Numbered from the stretch's first letter, positions 1 through 9,261 are shown. The stretch: DNA of 64,000 bases from Saprospiraceae bacterium (GCA_041392805.1 JAWKLJ010000001.1:4154001-4218000); one strand, 5' to 3'. Made by a program: numbers and translations. Notes: generated by a model not told the origin, from the letters alone.

Positions 1-1
1 T

Positions 2-292
2 GATGTCATGATTCTCCGCTATGCCAAACGCTTCCCCAAATATGCCAAATGCCCAGAGTGTCACTATCTCACCTATCACTTGGCTCAAACACAAACTTTG
101 CAACGAGCTACCCGTAGCCATTCAGGGAAAGAAAAGCATATCTACGAGTGTAAAAACTGCGATTATATTCAAAGCAAAATTGTGATTATTCCTCAAATCT
201 CTTCGAGTTCCTCCAGTAGTGGCGGCGGTGGCGGTGGTGGTTCCTGGGGTGGCGGTTCCTCCGGTGGTGGTGGCGGCGGCGCTAGTTGGTAA
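2..292 (+). CDS. C-terminal end of a TPM-domain-like protein (5' truncated by window edge)
   Basis: The reading frame is open to the left edge, so the first visible ATG (position 8) is probably internal. Counted from that ATG, the fragment has one zinc-ribbon-like set of cysteines (C15-x2-C18 and C48-x2-C51) and ends in a Ser/Gly tail (residues 64-94) finishing 'GGASW'. In known Bacteroidota TPM_phosphatase/YgcG-type proteins an N-terminal TPM domain and a membrane segment are followed by double zinc ribbons and exactly such a Gly/Ser tail ending in W. The TPM domain itself lies outside the window, so the family call rests on tail architecture. Function is unknown. The next gene begins 22 nt after the stop. 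Confidence 0.6.
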   Translation, partial: DVMILRYAKRFPKYAKCPECHYLTYHLAQTQTLQRATRSHSGKEKHIYECKNCDYIQSKIVIIPQISSSSSSSGGGGGGGSWGGGSSGGGGGGASW

Positions 293-314
293 GAAACATA
301 CGTACATCTTAAGA

Positions 315-800
315 ATGCGAAACGCTATTCAAAAAAAATACCGCTTTTGTGGCTTATTATTTCCCTTGTTTTTAAATAGCCAAACCCCCTTCTCTCCGAT
401 TCTACCTCCTGTCGTAGAAAAGGATACAGCGGTTTTTATTGTCGCACCAACAATGCCTCGCTTTCCAGGTTGCGAAGATATAATAGGCACTGACCAAGAA
501 AAGTATAAATGTGCTACCGATAAACTCATAGCTTTTTTACATAAATATTGCCAATATCCAGCAGAAGCAAGCGCACTTGGCTTGAGTGGAGTGGTGAAGG
601 GTAGTTTTATCGTTGAACCGAACGGGAAGGTGAATCATCCCAAAATTGAAAAAGATATTGGAGGTGGTTGTGGGCAAGAAGTTATTCGAGTGTTAAACCT
701 TATACCCCAAATGGGAATTAGATTTACGCCACAAAGCGCTCGTTTTAGGGCTGTTCGTATAAAATTCACCATAGATGTCGTATTTTCACCTGATAGATGA
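315..800 (+). CDS. TonB C-terminal-domain-like protein
   Basis: A 161-residue protein if started at the ATG at 315. Earlier in-frame starts would read through the Gly/Ser coding tail of the preceding gene, which is why this one is chosen. Residues about 10-22 form a short hydrophobic segment (signal or anchor). The region after 'PRFPGCED' resembles the linker seen before TonB_C domains in Bacteroidota, and 'VVKGSFIVEPNGKV' matches the first strand pair of the TonB C-terminal fold. In canonical TonB this domain touches the TonB box of outer-membrane receptors; stand-alone copies with weak anchors are common in this phylum and mostly uncharacterised. There is no ExbB/ExbD nearby, so a role in energised uptake is not shown. 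Confidence 0.65.
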   Translation: MRNAIQKKYRFCGLLFPLFLNSQTPFSPILPPVVEKDTAVFIVAPTMPRFPGCEDIIGTDQEKYKCATDKLIAFLHKYCQYPAEASALGLSGVVKGSFIVEPNGKVNHPKIEKDIGGGCGQEVIRVLNLIPQMGIRFTPQSARFRAVRIKFTIDVVFSPDR

Positions 801-818
801 ACCAACGACAAACAAGGC

Positions 819-1592
819 ATGAAAATCATAGACCTATCCAAAGCCATCCAATACACCAAAGGAGACCCTTGGTTTATGCGAGTGAAAATAAAGCATAAGC
901 CCCATCGGAAAGCCAAACTTCTACTGCGGTACTTGGGTTTACCCGCTCGCCTATTCCCCAAAGACTTCATTGGTTGGGCAGATGATAGTATCCAAAAAAT
1001 GGGCGTCCACTCCACTACTCATATTGATGCTCCCTGGCATTATGCCCCAACCAGCGAAGGCAAACCTGCCAAAACGATCGATCAAATTCCTTTAGATTGG
1101 TGCTTTGGAGAAGGTATGGTAATCGATATGAAACACAAACCTGATTTTGAAGCCATTAGTAGCGACGATATTAAAGCTTTCTTGCAGGAGCATAAGCTCA
1201 GCATACAACCCAACATGATTATCCTAATTAAAACCGGGAGGGATAAGCATATGGGAACAGCGGATTTTTTTCTTAAAGGTACGGGTATGAGTGCCGAAGC
1301 CACTTCCTGGTTAATCGACCAAGGCATAAAAGTGATGGGAATTGATCAGTGGGGCTGGGATTTGCCCTTACCTCATCTGATTGAACGGGCAAAAAAAGAA
1401 AATAACCCTAATTTATTCTGGGAGGCACACCTCGTGGGCAGGGAAAAAGAATATTGCCATATGGAACAATTGACGAACCTCGATGCGCTGCCTTATACGG
1501 GTTTTAAGGTTGCCGTTTTTCCCTTGAAAATTGTCGGGGCATCGGCAGCACCTGCACGGGTAGTGGCTATGTTGGAGGAGGAAGCAAAATAG
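819..1592 (+). CDS. Cyclase family protein (kynurenine formamidase-like)
   Basis: This 257-residue protein carries the cyclase/KynB-type metal motif: H64-S-T-T-H68-I-D70-A-P-W-H74, equivalent to the family's HxGTHxDxPxH. Members (PF04199) are metal-dependent amidohydrolases such as arylformamidase (N-formylkynurenine to kynurenine plus formate), isatin hydrolase and polyketide-type cyclases. The length is slightly above the usual 210-250. There is no signal peptide, so it should be cytosolic. It follows the TonB-like gene by 18 nt. No tryptophan-degradation genes lie alongside, so the substrate cannot be assigned. Confidence 0.85.
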   Translation: MKIIDLSKAIQYTKGDPWFMRVKIKHKPHRKAKLLLRYLGLPARLFPKDFIGWADDSIQKMGVHSTTHIDAPWHYAPTSEGKPAKTIDQIPLDWCFGEGMVIDMKHKPDFEAISSDDIKAFLQEHKLSIQPNMIILIKTGRDKHMGTADFFLKGTGMSAEATSWLIDQGIKVMGIDQWGWDLPLPHLIERAKKENNPNLFWEAHLVGREKEYCHMEQLTNLDALPYTGFKVAVFPLKIVGASAAPARVVAMLEEEAK

Positions 1593-1715
1593 TTGATGCT
1601 ATTATTCGCAATCCAAGTTGCAAAAACGCTAAAATAAAAGTCTTTATAAAGTAATGTGCTTTGAAATAATTAATTTAGTTTCGAATCTCTATTACAAAAT
1701 TTTAAACTCATTAGT

Positions 1716-2123
1716 ATGAAAACAATTCGACTGTTCCTTTATCTAATGGTGTTAATGGCAGGTCTTGCTGTTGCATCTTGCGGAACAACTGGAAAAACGT
1801 CTCAATTAGGTGACGTAAATGATAAAGCAAGCCAGTCTTTGGCTGATGTTTTGCGCAAAAACAGCACACTTCAAATTACGGGATCGGGCGACAATATCAA
1901 AATATCCGTTAGGGGAGCGGGGTCTTTTAGTTTGAATACGGAACCACTTTATGTGGTCGATGGGGTTCCTATGGGTAACAGTTATGCTAGAGCAAATAAT
2001 GCGGTTAACCCAGCCCAGATCGTGAGTATAAGGGTTTTGAAAAGCCAGTCAGAAACAACCATTTATGGTGAGGATGGCAACCACGGCGTTATTTTGATTA
2101 AGACGCAAAACGGAGGTAAATAA
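1716..2123 (+). CDS. Small lipoprotein with a TonB-receptor plug-like domain
   Basis: A 135-residue protein with a hydrophobic N-terminus and lipobox ending at C22 ('VASC'). Residues 79-85 read 'YVVDGVP' and residues 116-128 give the 'IYG..GNHGVILI' strand, the hallmarks of the plug domain of SusC/RagA-type receptors. No beta-barrel follows; the protein stops right after the plug. Such free-standing plug lipoproteins are frequent in Bacteroidota and have no settled role; they may be regulators or decoys of TonB-dependent receptors (inference). The gene is alone, with about 120 nt of AT-rich sequence upstream and a hairpin downstream. Confidence 0.75.
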   Translation: MKTIRLFLYLMVLMAGLAVASCGTTGKTSQLGDVNDKASQSLADVLRKNSTLQITGSGDNIKISVRGAGSFSLNTEPLYVVDGVPMGNSYARANNAVNPAQIVSIRVLKSQSETTIYGEDGNHGVILIKTQNGGK

Positions 2124-2155
2124 GCCTTGTTTTAACTTCTCTGACAATTTTTGGG

Positions 2156-2216
2156 GTCAAGTGAAATTGAAAGGCTAAAGCGACCATAGGAACTTTTTCT
2201 TTCGCTTTCACTTGAC
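2156..2216. terminator. Hairpin between convergent genes
   Basis: An 11-bp perfect inverted repeat, GTCAAGTGAAA at 2156-2166 and its complement at 2206-2216, lies in the 119-nt gap between the convergent plug lipoprotein (+) and the propeller lipoprotein (-). The loop is long (39 nt) and there is no clean T-run, so it may act as a bidirectional terminator or be a repeat relic. Confidence 0.4.
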
Positions 2217-2242
2217 TCAAAAGTACAAGCCCTAAGAGAACC

Positions 2243-3190
2243 TTATTTTAAAGGCAGGCCCTCCAAAGGTACTCCGTTAGTCGTTAATATCTGAAAATGA
2301 TGTACCCTGTGTTCACCTGAATAGCTCCAAACGATTTCTTTTTCAGGGTTAACTTCAAACAACTTAATTCCTTCCTTAGCCCCATAACTAGCAATGACAG
2401 TATGGCCATTTGGTAAACGCTGGGCGCCGCAAGGGTCCTGAAAAGGATCTCCCTCAACGTCTTCATTACTCATTTTCCAAACGACTTTTCCTTCACGATC
2501 CACTTCTATTACTTTATTGCCATGTGTTAAATTAATGAAGGTATGGCCATTTTCTAAACGAATGGCCGTAAAAGGCCAATTTTCTGCCTCCGGGCCACCT
2601 AATTCGGGTAGATCTGTCTTAAAGGTTTTTAGCACTTCTCCAGTTGGGCTGTATTCTTTGACAGCAAAGGCTAAGAGATGTGGAACGAGGTAGTTTCCGT
2701 TGGCTAGCTTTCTAGCCATCCGGGTTTGCATATGGGCATTGTCCGTTTCAGGTTGAAGCGGTACTTCTACGACAATTTCTCCTGTGGTATTGACTTCTAA
2801 TAAACGAGGCTGTTCTCCCAATTCTGTGATCAATGTGTTTCCATTGTCAAGCCTGACGGCAGTGCCCAATTCTTTATTTAAATCTCCTTTAGCGTAGCTA
2901 AATACGACCTTCTTATTCGTATCAAATTCTTGAACGATGGCTGACCAGCAAATGAGTATATGTCCATTAGACAAAACATAGCCATCTCTTGCACCAGGTT
3001 TTCCAGAATCCCAGACTACCTGACCAGATTCATCCAGGATGCCTGTGAAAGTAGGTCCCGCCACAAAAAAAGAATGGGAAATGCCTTCTTTCGCTGGCCT
3101 GGCATTGTCTGCATTGGATGGATTCTTTTTTTCAGTGCAGGCAATGAAAATCAAGCACAGAAAGCTGAACAATTTTATCAGGTTATTCAT
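2243..3190 (-). CDS. Beta-propeller lipoprotein (PQQ-like/arylsulfotransferase-like repeats)
   Basis: A 315-residue lipoprotein with lipobox cysteine C18 ('FIAC'). The body consists of about six repeats of roughly 45 residues with 'L.NG.TLI' and 'G.VVW.' units ('GQVVWDSG', 'GKVVWKMS', 'KEIVWSYS'), the pattern of PQQ-like or aryl-sulfotransferase N-terminal propellers. The arylsulfotransferase catalytic histidine region is not evident, so enzymatic activity is doubtful; this is probably a surface or periplasmic propeller. It is transcribed away from the FtsX permease with a 581-nt divergent spacer. The ligand is unknown. Confidence 0.65.
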   Translation of the reverse strand: MNNLIKLFSFLCLIFIACTEKKNPSNADNARPAKEGISHSFFVAGPTFTGILDESGQVVWDSGKPGARDGYVLSNGHILICWSAIVQEFDTNKKVVFSYAKGDLNKELGTAVRLDNGNTLITELGEQPRLLEVNTTGEIVVEVPLQPETDNAHMQTRMARKLANGNYLVPHLLAFAVKEYSPTGEVLKTFKTDLPELGGPEAENWPFTAIRLENGHTFINLTHGNKVIEVDREGKVVWKMSNEDVEGDPFQDPCGAQRLPNGHTVIASYGAKEGIKLFEVNPEKEIVWSYSGEHRVHHFQILTTNGVPLEGLPLK

Positions 3191-3241
3191 AATGGGTAGT
3201 TAGTATACTATGTAAAAAAAATAATAAACCGGAGCCTCGGA

Positions 3242-3293
3242 CATCAGAAGTTTACCGAAGTAGTACCTGGCTAAATTGCTGATGTCTCGCTCG
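3242..3293. repeat. Short palindromic repeat, copy 1 (degenerate)
   Basis: CATCAGAAGTTTA (3242-3254), a 17-nt spacer, then TAAATTGCTGATG (3272-3284) followed by TCTCGCTCG. The same layout with a perfect stem occurs at 39541. The two share both arms, the spacer length and the 9-nt tail, but not the loop sequence. It lies in a divergent intergenic region, so it is not simply a terminator. Confidence 0.7.
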
Positions 3294-3300
3294 ACTAAGG

Positions 3301-3425
3301 GACGGAAAAAAAATAAAGTAATCAAATTTCGGTTTCTAAATATTTTGCTAAGCAACTGACTGAAAGGAGGTTATGTGCGAAATTTTAGAAACCTTAAGCA
3401 GAAATTTGATTACTTTATTTCCGTC
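3301..3425. repeat. 125-bp compound inverted repeat (MITE-like hairpin)
   Basis: The outer arms 3301-3330 and 3401-3425 are complementary apart from extra A residues on the left (GACGGAAA.. and ..TTTCCGTC). A second pair, GGTTTCTAAA.. at 3331-3348 against its near complement at 3377-3393, continues the stem. The result is one long hairpin with an unpaired middle. It contains no reading frame. It sits in the spacer between divergently transcribed genes, directly after the palindromic repeat at 3242. Confidence 0.7.
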
Positions 3426-3444
3426 AAACTACTAATATAGCAAA

Positions 3445-3464
3445 TCAAAACAAATTTGTTTTGA
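3445..3464. promoter_or_regulatory. 20-bp perfect palindrome, possible operator
   Basis: TCAAAACAAATTTGTTTTGA is a perfect 20-bp palindrome in the 5' region shared by the divergent propeller lipoprotein and FtsX permease. A two-fold symmetric site of this length suits a dimeric regulator, but no regulator gene is nearby and AT-rich palindromes can arise by chance. Confidence 0.35.
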
Positions 3465-3771
3465 CCGAGAAAGAATCCTTTTTCTTGGAGACTCGAAAAT
3501 GTACCTTGATATTTAGAATAGACAATAAATTTGAAACCAACCATAGGGGGACGGTCGTCCCATATGCATCATCTAAAAGGAAGAGAAAATAGCTTAACGG
3601 TAAATAACTTGGAAGAATAATATGGATGGTGGAATCAGCTATGGCCTACGTTTGGCTTGTGGCGTGTCTCATCTTTCGGGTGAATAATAGAAAATCGGAA
3701 AGGGAGTACTATTATTTCCACTTTCTGGCTTCTTCATCCCGACTTTGATCAACCGTTAAAACCTGACACTC
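3465..3771. other. Leader region of the FtsX permease, no gene seen
   Basis: These 307 nt lead to the permease start. I see only short frames (for example a 21-codon one from about 3622) with no recognisable content, no RNA family and no clear promoter of the TAnnTTTG type. Confidence 0.4.
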
Positions 3772-6189
3772 ATGTGGAAGAATCATTTAAAAATTGCCTG
3801 GCGAAACCTGAAAAAAGGCAAGCTCTACACTTCGATTAATATTTTTGGCCTGTCTACGGGCCTTTTAGCTTTTCTTTTTATTCTGCTTTATGTACAGGAT
3901 GAATTGAGCTATGATAAATATTCTCCCTATGCAGATCGCATTTATAGGATTGATTTTTATGGAAGACTAGGAGATCAGGAAATTTCTTCTGCTCAGAATG
4001 CTGCTCCGCTATGTCCTGTGTTGCAAAAAGACTATCCGGAAGTGGAGGCTTTTGTACGCTTTCGTAGTAGAGGCAGTTATTTGGTTAAATATGCCAACAA
4101 AAACTTTAAAGAAGAAAAACTTAGCTTCGTCGATAGTACCTTCTTTACCGTTTTTGGTATTCCTCTGATCGAAGGCCAAGCTTCTGAGGTCTTGCGTGCA
4201 CCCAATAGCATTGTGATAACCCAAGCTATGGCCGAAAAATATTTTGGCATCGAAAACCCCATAGGAAAACCCTTGGTATTAGACAATAAGGAATCCTATC
4301 AAGTGACGGGTATCATGGAGGAAATTCCTCATAATAGCCATTTCAGCTATGATTTTTTGATGTCTTTGAGTAGTCTTGAAGAAAGTAGGACTGAACAATG
4401 GGGAAGTTTCAATTTCAATTGTTATTTGCTACTGAAAAAAGGAACGGATCTAAAAGCCTTTGAATCGAAAACACAACAGGTACTTGCTAATTATTTTGGC
4501 AAAGAAGTTGAAAAATATATAGGGGTGACTTGGGATGAATTTTTGGCTGCTGGTAATTACGGGAAGTATGCACTAACGCCATTAACAAAAATTCATTTGC
4601 ATTCGGATTTAGAAGATGAGTTAGAAGCGAATAGCGATATAGCCTATGTTTGGATATTTTCGATCATTGGGTTGTTTATCCTTTTTATTGCTTGTATTAA
4701 TTTTATGAATTTATCGACTGCACGGGCATCCACTCGGGCCAAAGAAGTAGGGGTTAGAAAGGTTGTTGGGGCAAGGCGATCTGCGTTGATTCAACAATTT
4801 TTGAGTGAGAGTATGCTGCTTAGTCTTTTATCAGGGACGACCGCCTTTGTGGGGGTATGGTTGCTATTACCTTACTTTAATGATTTGTCAGGAAAAGAAT
4901 TACCTCCCTTTTTATCTGGGAATGGGACCTTTGTCTTTGCAACTATTGGTATTTCGGTATTGGTTGGATTAGCTGCTGGAAGTTATCCTGCCATCTTTTT
5001 ATCTGCTTATGAACCCATTAAAGTGCTCAAGGGGCATATTGAACGTGGCCAAACCAAGAGTTTGCTTAGAAGCGGCTTAATAGTTTTTCAGTTTTTGATC
5101 ACCACGGCTTTGATTATCGGGGCTTTCGTGGTGAATCGCCAATTAAACTACGTCCAAACAAAAAAGTTGGGCTTTAATAAAGAACAGGTACTGATCTTAA
5201 ACGATGCCTATGCTCTTGAGGATAATGTTCAACCCTTCAAAGATAGAATACGACAGCATCCGAATGTGAAAAATGCTACGGTTACAGGTTTTTTACCTGT
5301 TCCCTCCTCTCGTAACAGTTCTTCGTACTTCAAGGGCACAAGTCCTGCTCAAGAAAATACAATCCTGCTGAATAATTGGTATGTTGACCATGATTATATT
5401 GAAACTTTCGGTATGGAAATCGTAGATGGCAGAGGATTTTCATTGGATTTCCCATCTGATAGTATGGCTGTCATTATTAATGAAAAAGCAGCTGAATTTT
5501 GGACTGGAGAAAATCCTATTGGCAAGGTCATTAGCGAAACAGGAGATGGTGAAGAGTTAGTACCCTATAAAATAATTGGCGTGATCAAAAACTTCCATTA
5601 CGAAAGCCTCCGTCACAGGATAGAGCCATTGGTACTTTTTCTTGGCAACAGCCGTGGCGCCCTTTCTATGCGCCTGGAAACCGATGATGTCAATTCTTTT
5701 ATCTCTTTCCTTCAAAGCAATTGGGAGGAAATGGCGCCTGGCCAACCCTTCGCGTATAATTTTCTGGATGAACGATTTGATCGCATGTACCGATCGGAGC
5801 AACGTATTGGTAAAATCATAGGAACATTCACCGTATTGGCCATTTTTATTGCTTGTATTGGTTTGTTTGGCCTTGCTTCTTTTACTGCACAACAACGGAC
5901 GAAAGAAATCGGTATCCGAAAAGTCTTAGGTGCTTCTTTAGGGACCCTTGTGGGCTTATTGACCAAAGATTTTTTAAAACTGGTTTTTATTGCCTTGTTA
6001 TTAGCTATTCCTTTAGCCTGGATCGGGATGAGGCAATGGTTGAATAACTTCGCCTATAGTACAAGCCTTGATTGGTGGATATTTGCAATAGCAGGAATAG
6101 GGGCTATCTTTATTGCATTTCTAACCCTCAGTTTCCAGTCTATTAGATCGGCGTTGGCCAATCCTGTGGATAGTTTGAGGAGTGAATGA
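3772..6189 (+). CDS. ABC transporter permease, two-domain MacB/FtsX family
   Basis: An 805-residue inner-membrane protein with the layout typical of Bacteroidota: a TM helix at about 20-42, a MacB-type periplasmic domain, an FtsX three-helix block (about 290-430), a second periplasmic domain, and a second FtsX block near the C-terminus (about 680-800). The cytoplasmic coupling loops 'EVGVRKVVGARR' and 'EIGIRKVLGASL' are the paired FtsX signatures. Relatives work with a separate ATPase in mechanotransmission or export of small molecules and lipoproteins. No ATPase gene is adjacent, so it is an orphan permease whose partner is encoded elsewhere. It ends 51 nt before a convergent gene, with a strong hairpin between. 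Confidence 0.9.
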   Translation: MWKNHLKIAWRNLKKGKLYTSINIFGLSTGLLAFLFILLYVQDELSYDKYSPYADRIYRIDFYGRLGDQEISSAQNAAPLCPVLQKDYPEVEAFVRFRSRGSYLVKYANKNFKEEKLSFVDSTFFTVFGIPLIEGQASEVLRAPNSIVITQAMAEKYFGIENPIGKPLVLDNKESYQVTGIMEEIPHNSHFSYDFLMSLSSLEESRTEQWGSFNFNCYLLLKKGTDLKAFESKTQQVLANYFGKEVEKYIGVTWDEFLAAGNYGKYALTPLTKIHLHSDLEDELEANSDIAYVWIFSIIGLFILFIACINFMNLSTARASTRAKEVGVRKVVGARRSALIQQFLSESMLLSLLSGTTAFVGVWLLLPYFNDLSGKELPPFLSGNGTFVFATIGISVLVGLAAGSYPAIFLSAYEPIKVLKGHIERGQTKSLLRSGLIVFQFLITTALIIGAFVVNRQLNYVQTKKLGFNKEQVLILNDAYALEDNVQPFKDRIRQHPNVKNATVTGFLPVPSSRNSSSYFKGTSPAQENTILLNNWYVDHDYIETFGMEIVDGRGFSLDFPSDSMAVIINEKAAEFWTGENPIGKVISETGDGEELVPYKIIGVIKNFHYESLRHRIEPLVLFLGNSRGALSMRLETDDVNSFISFLQSNWEEMAPGQPFAYNFLDERFDRMYRSEQRIGKIIGTFTVLAIFIACIGLFGLASFTAQQRTKEIGIRKVLGASLGTLVGLLTKDFLKLVFIALLLAIPLAWIGMRQWLNNFAYSTSLDWWIFAIAGIGAIFIAFLTLSFQSIRSALANPVDSLRSE

Positions 6190-6194
6190 TGTAT

Positions 6195-6239
6195 AGAAAG
6201 GGGAAGTCGGAGGAACAGATTGGCCGACTTCCCCTTTCT
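6195..6239. terminator. Bidirectional hairpin terminator
   Basis: A 16-bp perfect stem (arms 6195-6210 and 6224-6239, core AAGGGGAAGTCGG) with a 13-nt loop fills the gap between the convergent permease and AsmA-like genes. The right arm ends in CTTT runs on one strand and the mirror on the other, suiting termination in both directions. Confidence 0.7.
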
Positions 6240-6240
6240 T

Positions 6241-8922
6241 CTAATTTTTCTTCTTTTTCCCTCCTTCTACCTCCCAATCGAATTGATCTTCAGTTTCTTT
6301 TTCACCTTGTCCGTCAGGAAGTTTGACACCAGGAGGGAGACTAGCTTTGGGGCCTTCCCCTTCATCATCTAGAATCGATCCGCCATACTCTGGAATATCT
6401 CGCCAATCAATGGGTTCATCAACCAATTCTATGACAGTTTTGAATTCCTTTTCCAGTGCTTCCTGAATATCTCTTCTTCTTATTTCACTGATTTCAAAGT
6501 CAGATTTAACCCGTTTTTTAGCAGAAACGATATTGTAGTCCTCAAGGGTTCCAAGGATGCTGTAGTACAAGTTAAAAAAGCCCTTTTGTCTTGCCTTTAA
6601 AGGTTTTAAATCCGGATCATGCTTGGTAAATTTAGCTGCAACTACTTGCCCCGCATTAACTTTAATATTGTAAGCTATTTCCTGTTCGAAGGAATGTTCA
6701 CCGCTAATGGTAAGGTTGAGTGCATTGCTCTGAATAAACATAACTGGAATATAAAGACGTTGGTTTTTGACCTCAAGAAAATTCTCCATGTTAGTGAATT
6801 TGATATTATTCAAATCCTTTACATTAACGAAAGTGGAGAAATTCTCTAGCATCTCAAATTGCTTAAGTGAGCCATCTTTGATCCCGATTCCAGCAAGAAC
6901 GCGAAGTTTTTCGGATGAAAAATTGCCCTGGGTATCCCAGTAGGCATAAATAGCAATTTTAGCATCTAAGGTTCCATCTAGGTGTTTTGACTGGAGGACA
7001 TCCTGTCCAAAATCTTCCCCTTGGCGGAAAAATTCTTTGATGTTAATTTGAGAACAGGTTAGTCGGGCTATAAGCCTAGGTTCTTCTTCGAAATAGAATT
7101 TGCCATCTAAAAGGAAGTTACCCTCCATTGCTTTGGTATTACCTTCTATAGACATTTCACTATTATGGAAGGTCAATTTACCTGTAAACTTTTCCCCTTC
7201 AATTTTATTGAAATTAAACTGCTCTATATTGGCATTGAAGGTTCCATTGAGAAAATTGGTTATGAATTCTCGTTTTTGAGAGCGTTCTTCTTTTAGTTCT
7301 TCTACTGCCACCTGAGCGGCTTCCGCTTGATCGGAGGTTACGGCTGATAAACTAAGTAAACGATCAAAGTCTATGTTTTTGGAAAATAAATCTGCTGCAA
7401 AAGCCAATTCCGATTGTTTGGTATTGAGGGAGTCGGCGAAAAGTACCGGAATGAGGTTATAAGCCGTCCCTTGAAACATAATTTCTGATCCCGCCCCTTC
7501 TAAATTGAGGTCTTCTATGGCCAAGGTATTATCCTGAAGCAATAGACGCCCCCTATCAAACATCATTTTTTCTTTATTGATGGTTAAATAGGCATCATCA
7601 AATTCGATTTCTCCAGTGGTGTTGACCTTGTTGATTCGGCTGGTACTGATCATATCCTTATATCGGCCTGATAATTTTATGTTTTTAAGTTCGATTTCCC
7701 CTCCGCCATCCGAAATGCGATAACTTTCCAACAGGCCATACACCATTTTTAGTGGAAGAACGCCGTCCATTGCAAAATCGATAGACGGATCATCCAGGTT
7801 ATTCACCAGAAGATCGAATTCTAACAATTCTCTATTAAAGTACCCTTTAAATTTTTCAACTTTAAAGCTTGTCGATTTATTGGCATGATAGGATCCATTA
7901 TCGAAACTAGCTATAAATGAAACATCCTTTAAAGTCCCATCCATTTTAGGGCTTGTGATTTTACCATCTTCCAAACGGAGTTCGGCCTTGATTTCCGGGT
8001 TTCTACTGGCGCTAGATTCTCCTTTGATAGTTGCGGCTACTACAAATTTACCCGTACTGGAAAAGTCACTGAAAGCAGCAAGTTTATCTTCTGGTAATAA
8101 TTGGATCATACTGGCCAGGCTACTATTTTCACTTGTGAAGGAGAGGTCGAAAAACAGGGACTGATCTTTGCTCTCCATTTTTCCATCTACTCGAAAGATA
8201 TTTGATTCTACATCGAGGGCAACATCTTCAAATTTATAGATACCATTTTCAAGATCAATAAATAAGCGGGCATCATATCCAATGTTTTTACCTGTAAGGT
8301 ATCTTTGTCCTTCCAACTCAACAAATCGGGTATTGATAGCCGCATTACTTTCTAGCGAGAATTGCTGGCTGGAAAATTCTCCTGAAAAATTGGCATTGAT
8401 CACCTTACCTGCCACCTCCTGTTTTGCACGTTTATCAACATAGATGAGTTCGATATCTTCTAATTGAGCTTTTGCCAAGGCAATGGTGGGCCCATCGCCG
8501 CCTTTACTTTCAACGTCTTCCTCTCCGCTTTCAAAAATAATATAATTAGCTTTCCCATTTTTATCGACTTCTACATTCAGCGCACCATTGGAAACCACAA
8601 CCGATTTTACCTTTATCGTAGATCCAAAAAGACTAAATAACCCCATCTTGAAAGCGACCTTTTCGGCTTCCAACAACACAGCACCCTTGTTATCGGCCAG
8701 TTCAACTCCTCGAAGATTAGCCGATACATTCGGGAAACTGGATACGACAGTCAAATCAAAATCCGCTACTTTTAATTCCGAGGTTAGCATTTTATTAACT
8801 TCGCTAATAATGGTCTTACCTATCTTTTCTTCAAAGATGCTAGCAGCAATAGCGGCACCTCCTACTAACACTACTAGCAAGATACCAAAGATAATCGCGA
8901 AGCGTTTAAGAAACTTTTTCAT
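6241..8922 (-). CDS. AsmA-like family protein (large, inner-membrane anchored)
   Basis: An 893-residue protein with one N-terminal TM helix (residues about 8-30), then the AsmA start ('VNKMLTSELKVADFDLTVVSSFPNVSAN' region) and long beta-rich repeats up to a C-terminal AsmA_2-like part with 'GSLKQFEMLENFSTF' and 'IPVMFIQSNALNLTISGEH'. The tail is charged and low complexity (Gly/Asp/Glu, then Lys). AsmA/YhdP/TamB relatives form groove-like bridges for phospholipid traffic between inner and outer membrane. It is a single gene transcribed against the permease. Confidence 0.85.
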   Translation of the reverse strand: MKKFLKRFAIIFGILLVVLVGGAAIAASIFEEKIGKTIISEVNKMLTSELKVADFDLTVVSSFPNVSANLRGVELADNKGAVLLEAEKVAFKMGLFSLFGSTIKVKSVVVSNGALNVEVDKNGKANYIIFESGEEDVESKGGDGPTIALAKAQLEDIELIYVDKRAKQEVAGKVINANFSGEFSSQQFSLESNAAINTRFVELEGQRYLTGKNIGYDARLFIDLENGIYKFEDVALDVESNIFRVDGKMESKDQSLFFDLSFTSENSSLASMIQLLPEDKLAAFSDFSSTGKFVVAATIKGESSASRNPEIKAELRLEDGKITSPKMDGTLKDVSFIASFDNGSYHANKSTSFKVEKFKGYFNRELLEFDLLVNNLDDPSIDFAMDGVLPLKMVYGLLESYRISDGGGEIELKNIKLSGRYKDMISTSRINKVNTTGEIEFDDAYLTINKEKMMFDRGRLLLQDNTLAIEDLNLEGAGSEIMFQGTAYNLIPVLFADSLNTKQSELAFAADLFSKNIDFDRLLSLSAVTSDQAEAAQVAVEELKEERSQKREFITNFLNGTFNANIEQFNFNKIEGEKFTGKLTFHNSEMSIEGNTKAMEGNFLLDGKFYFEEEPRLIARLTCSQINIKEFFRQGEDFGQDVLQSKHLDGTLDAKIAIYAYWDTQGNFSSEKLRVLAGIGIKDGSLKQFEMLENFSTFVNVKDLNNIKFTNMENFLEVKNQRLYIPVMFIQSNALNLTISGEHSFEQEIAYNIKVNAGQVVAAKFTKHDPDLKPLKARQKGFFNLYYSILGTLEDYNIVSAKKRVKSDFEISEIRRRDIQEALEKEFKTVIELVDEPIDWRDIPEYGGSILDDEGEGPKASLPPGVKLPDGQGEKETEDQFDWEVEGGKKKKN

Positions 8923-9123
8923 ATATGGAAGGGTTGGGAGTGAAAAGGGTTATAAAGATAGCTCAAATTTTTCGCCGAATACACTTTAATAGAACGTAAT
9001 CACTAGTCGTTCAGTTTCACTACATTACAAGTATTCTCCTACTATAAAATGCTTTAAAATCAGTTTTTATTTTGTCCAGCATAAAAGATGATGAAAAATA
9101 ATAAGAAAATTTCTCGACAAAGA

Positions 9124-9155
9124 TTTGCACTGTTTCTTTAAGGAACATATATTTG
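9124..9155 (+). promoter_or_regulatory. Bacteroidota-type promoter for the tRNA locus
   Basis: TTTG at 9124-9127, a 20-nt spacer, then TATATTTG at 9148-9155, matching the Bacteroidota -33/-7 consensus (TTTG and TAnnTTTG). The -7 box ends 18 nt before the first tRNA-like unit, a sensible distance for transcribing the whole array. Confidence 0.65.
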
Positions 9156-9173
9156 CACTCGCTTTTAAACAAA

Positions 9174-9261
9174 GGGCGATTAGCTCAGTTGGTTCAGCGC
9201 ATCCCGATTTCAATCGGGAGGGTCGGGATCACGGAAAGCAAAGCGGCCAAAGCAAGATAAA
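9174..9261 (+). pseudogene. tRNA-Val-derived pseudo-tRNA, tandem unit 1 (88 bp)
   Basis: It begins with the same 5' acceptor strand, D-arm and spacer as the good tRNA-Val at 9350 (GGGCGATTAGCTCAG). In place of the anticodon arm it has TCCCGATT-TC-AATCGGGA, and in place of the T-arm and 3' acceptor it has an unrelated purine-rich stretch ending AAGCAAGATAAA. It cannot fold a cloverleaf: the 3' half is missing. Confidence 0.8.
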
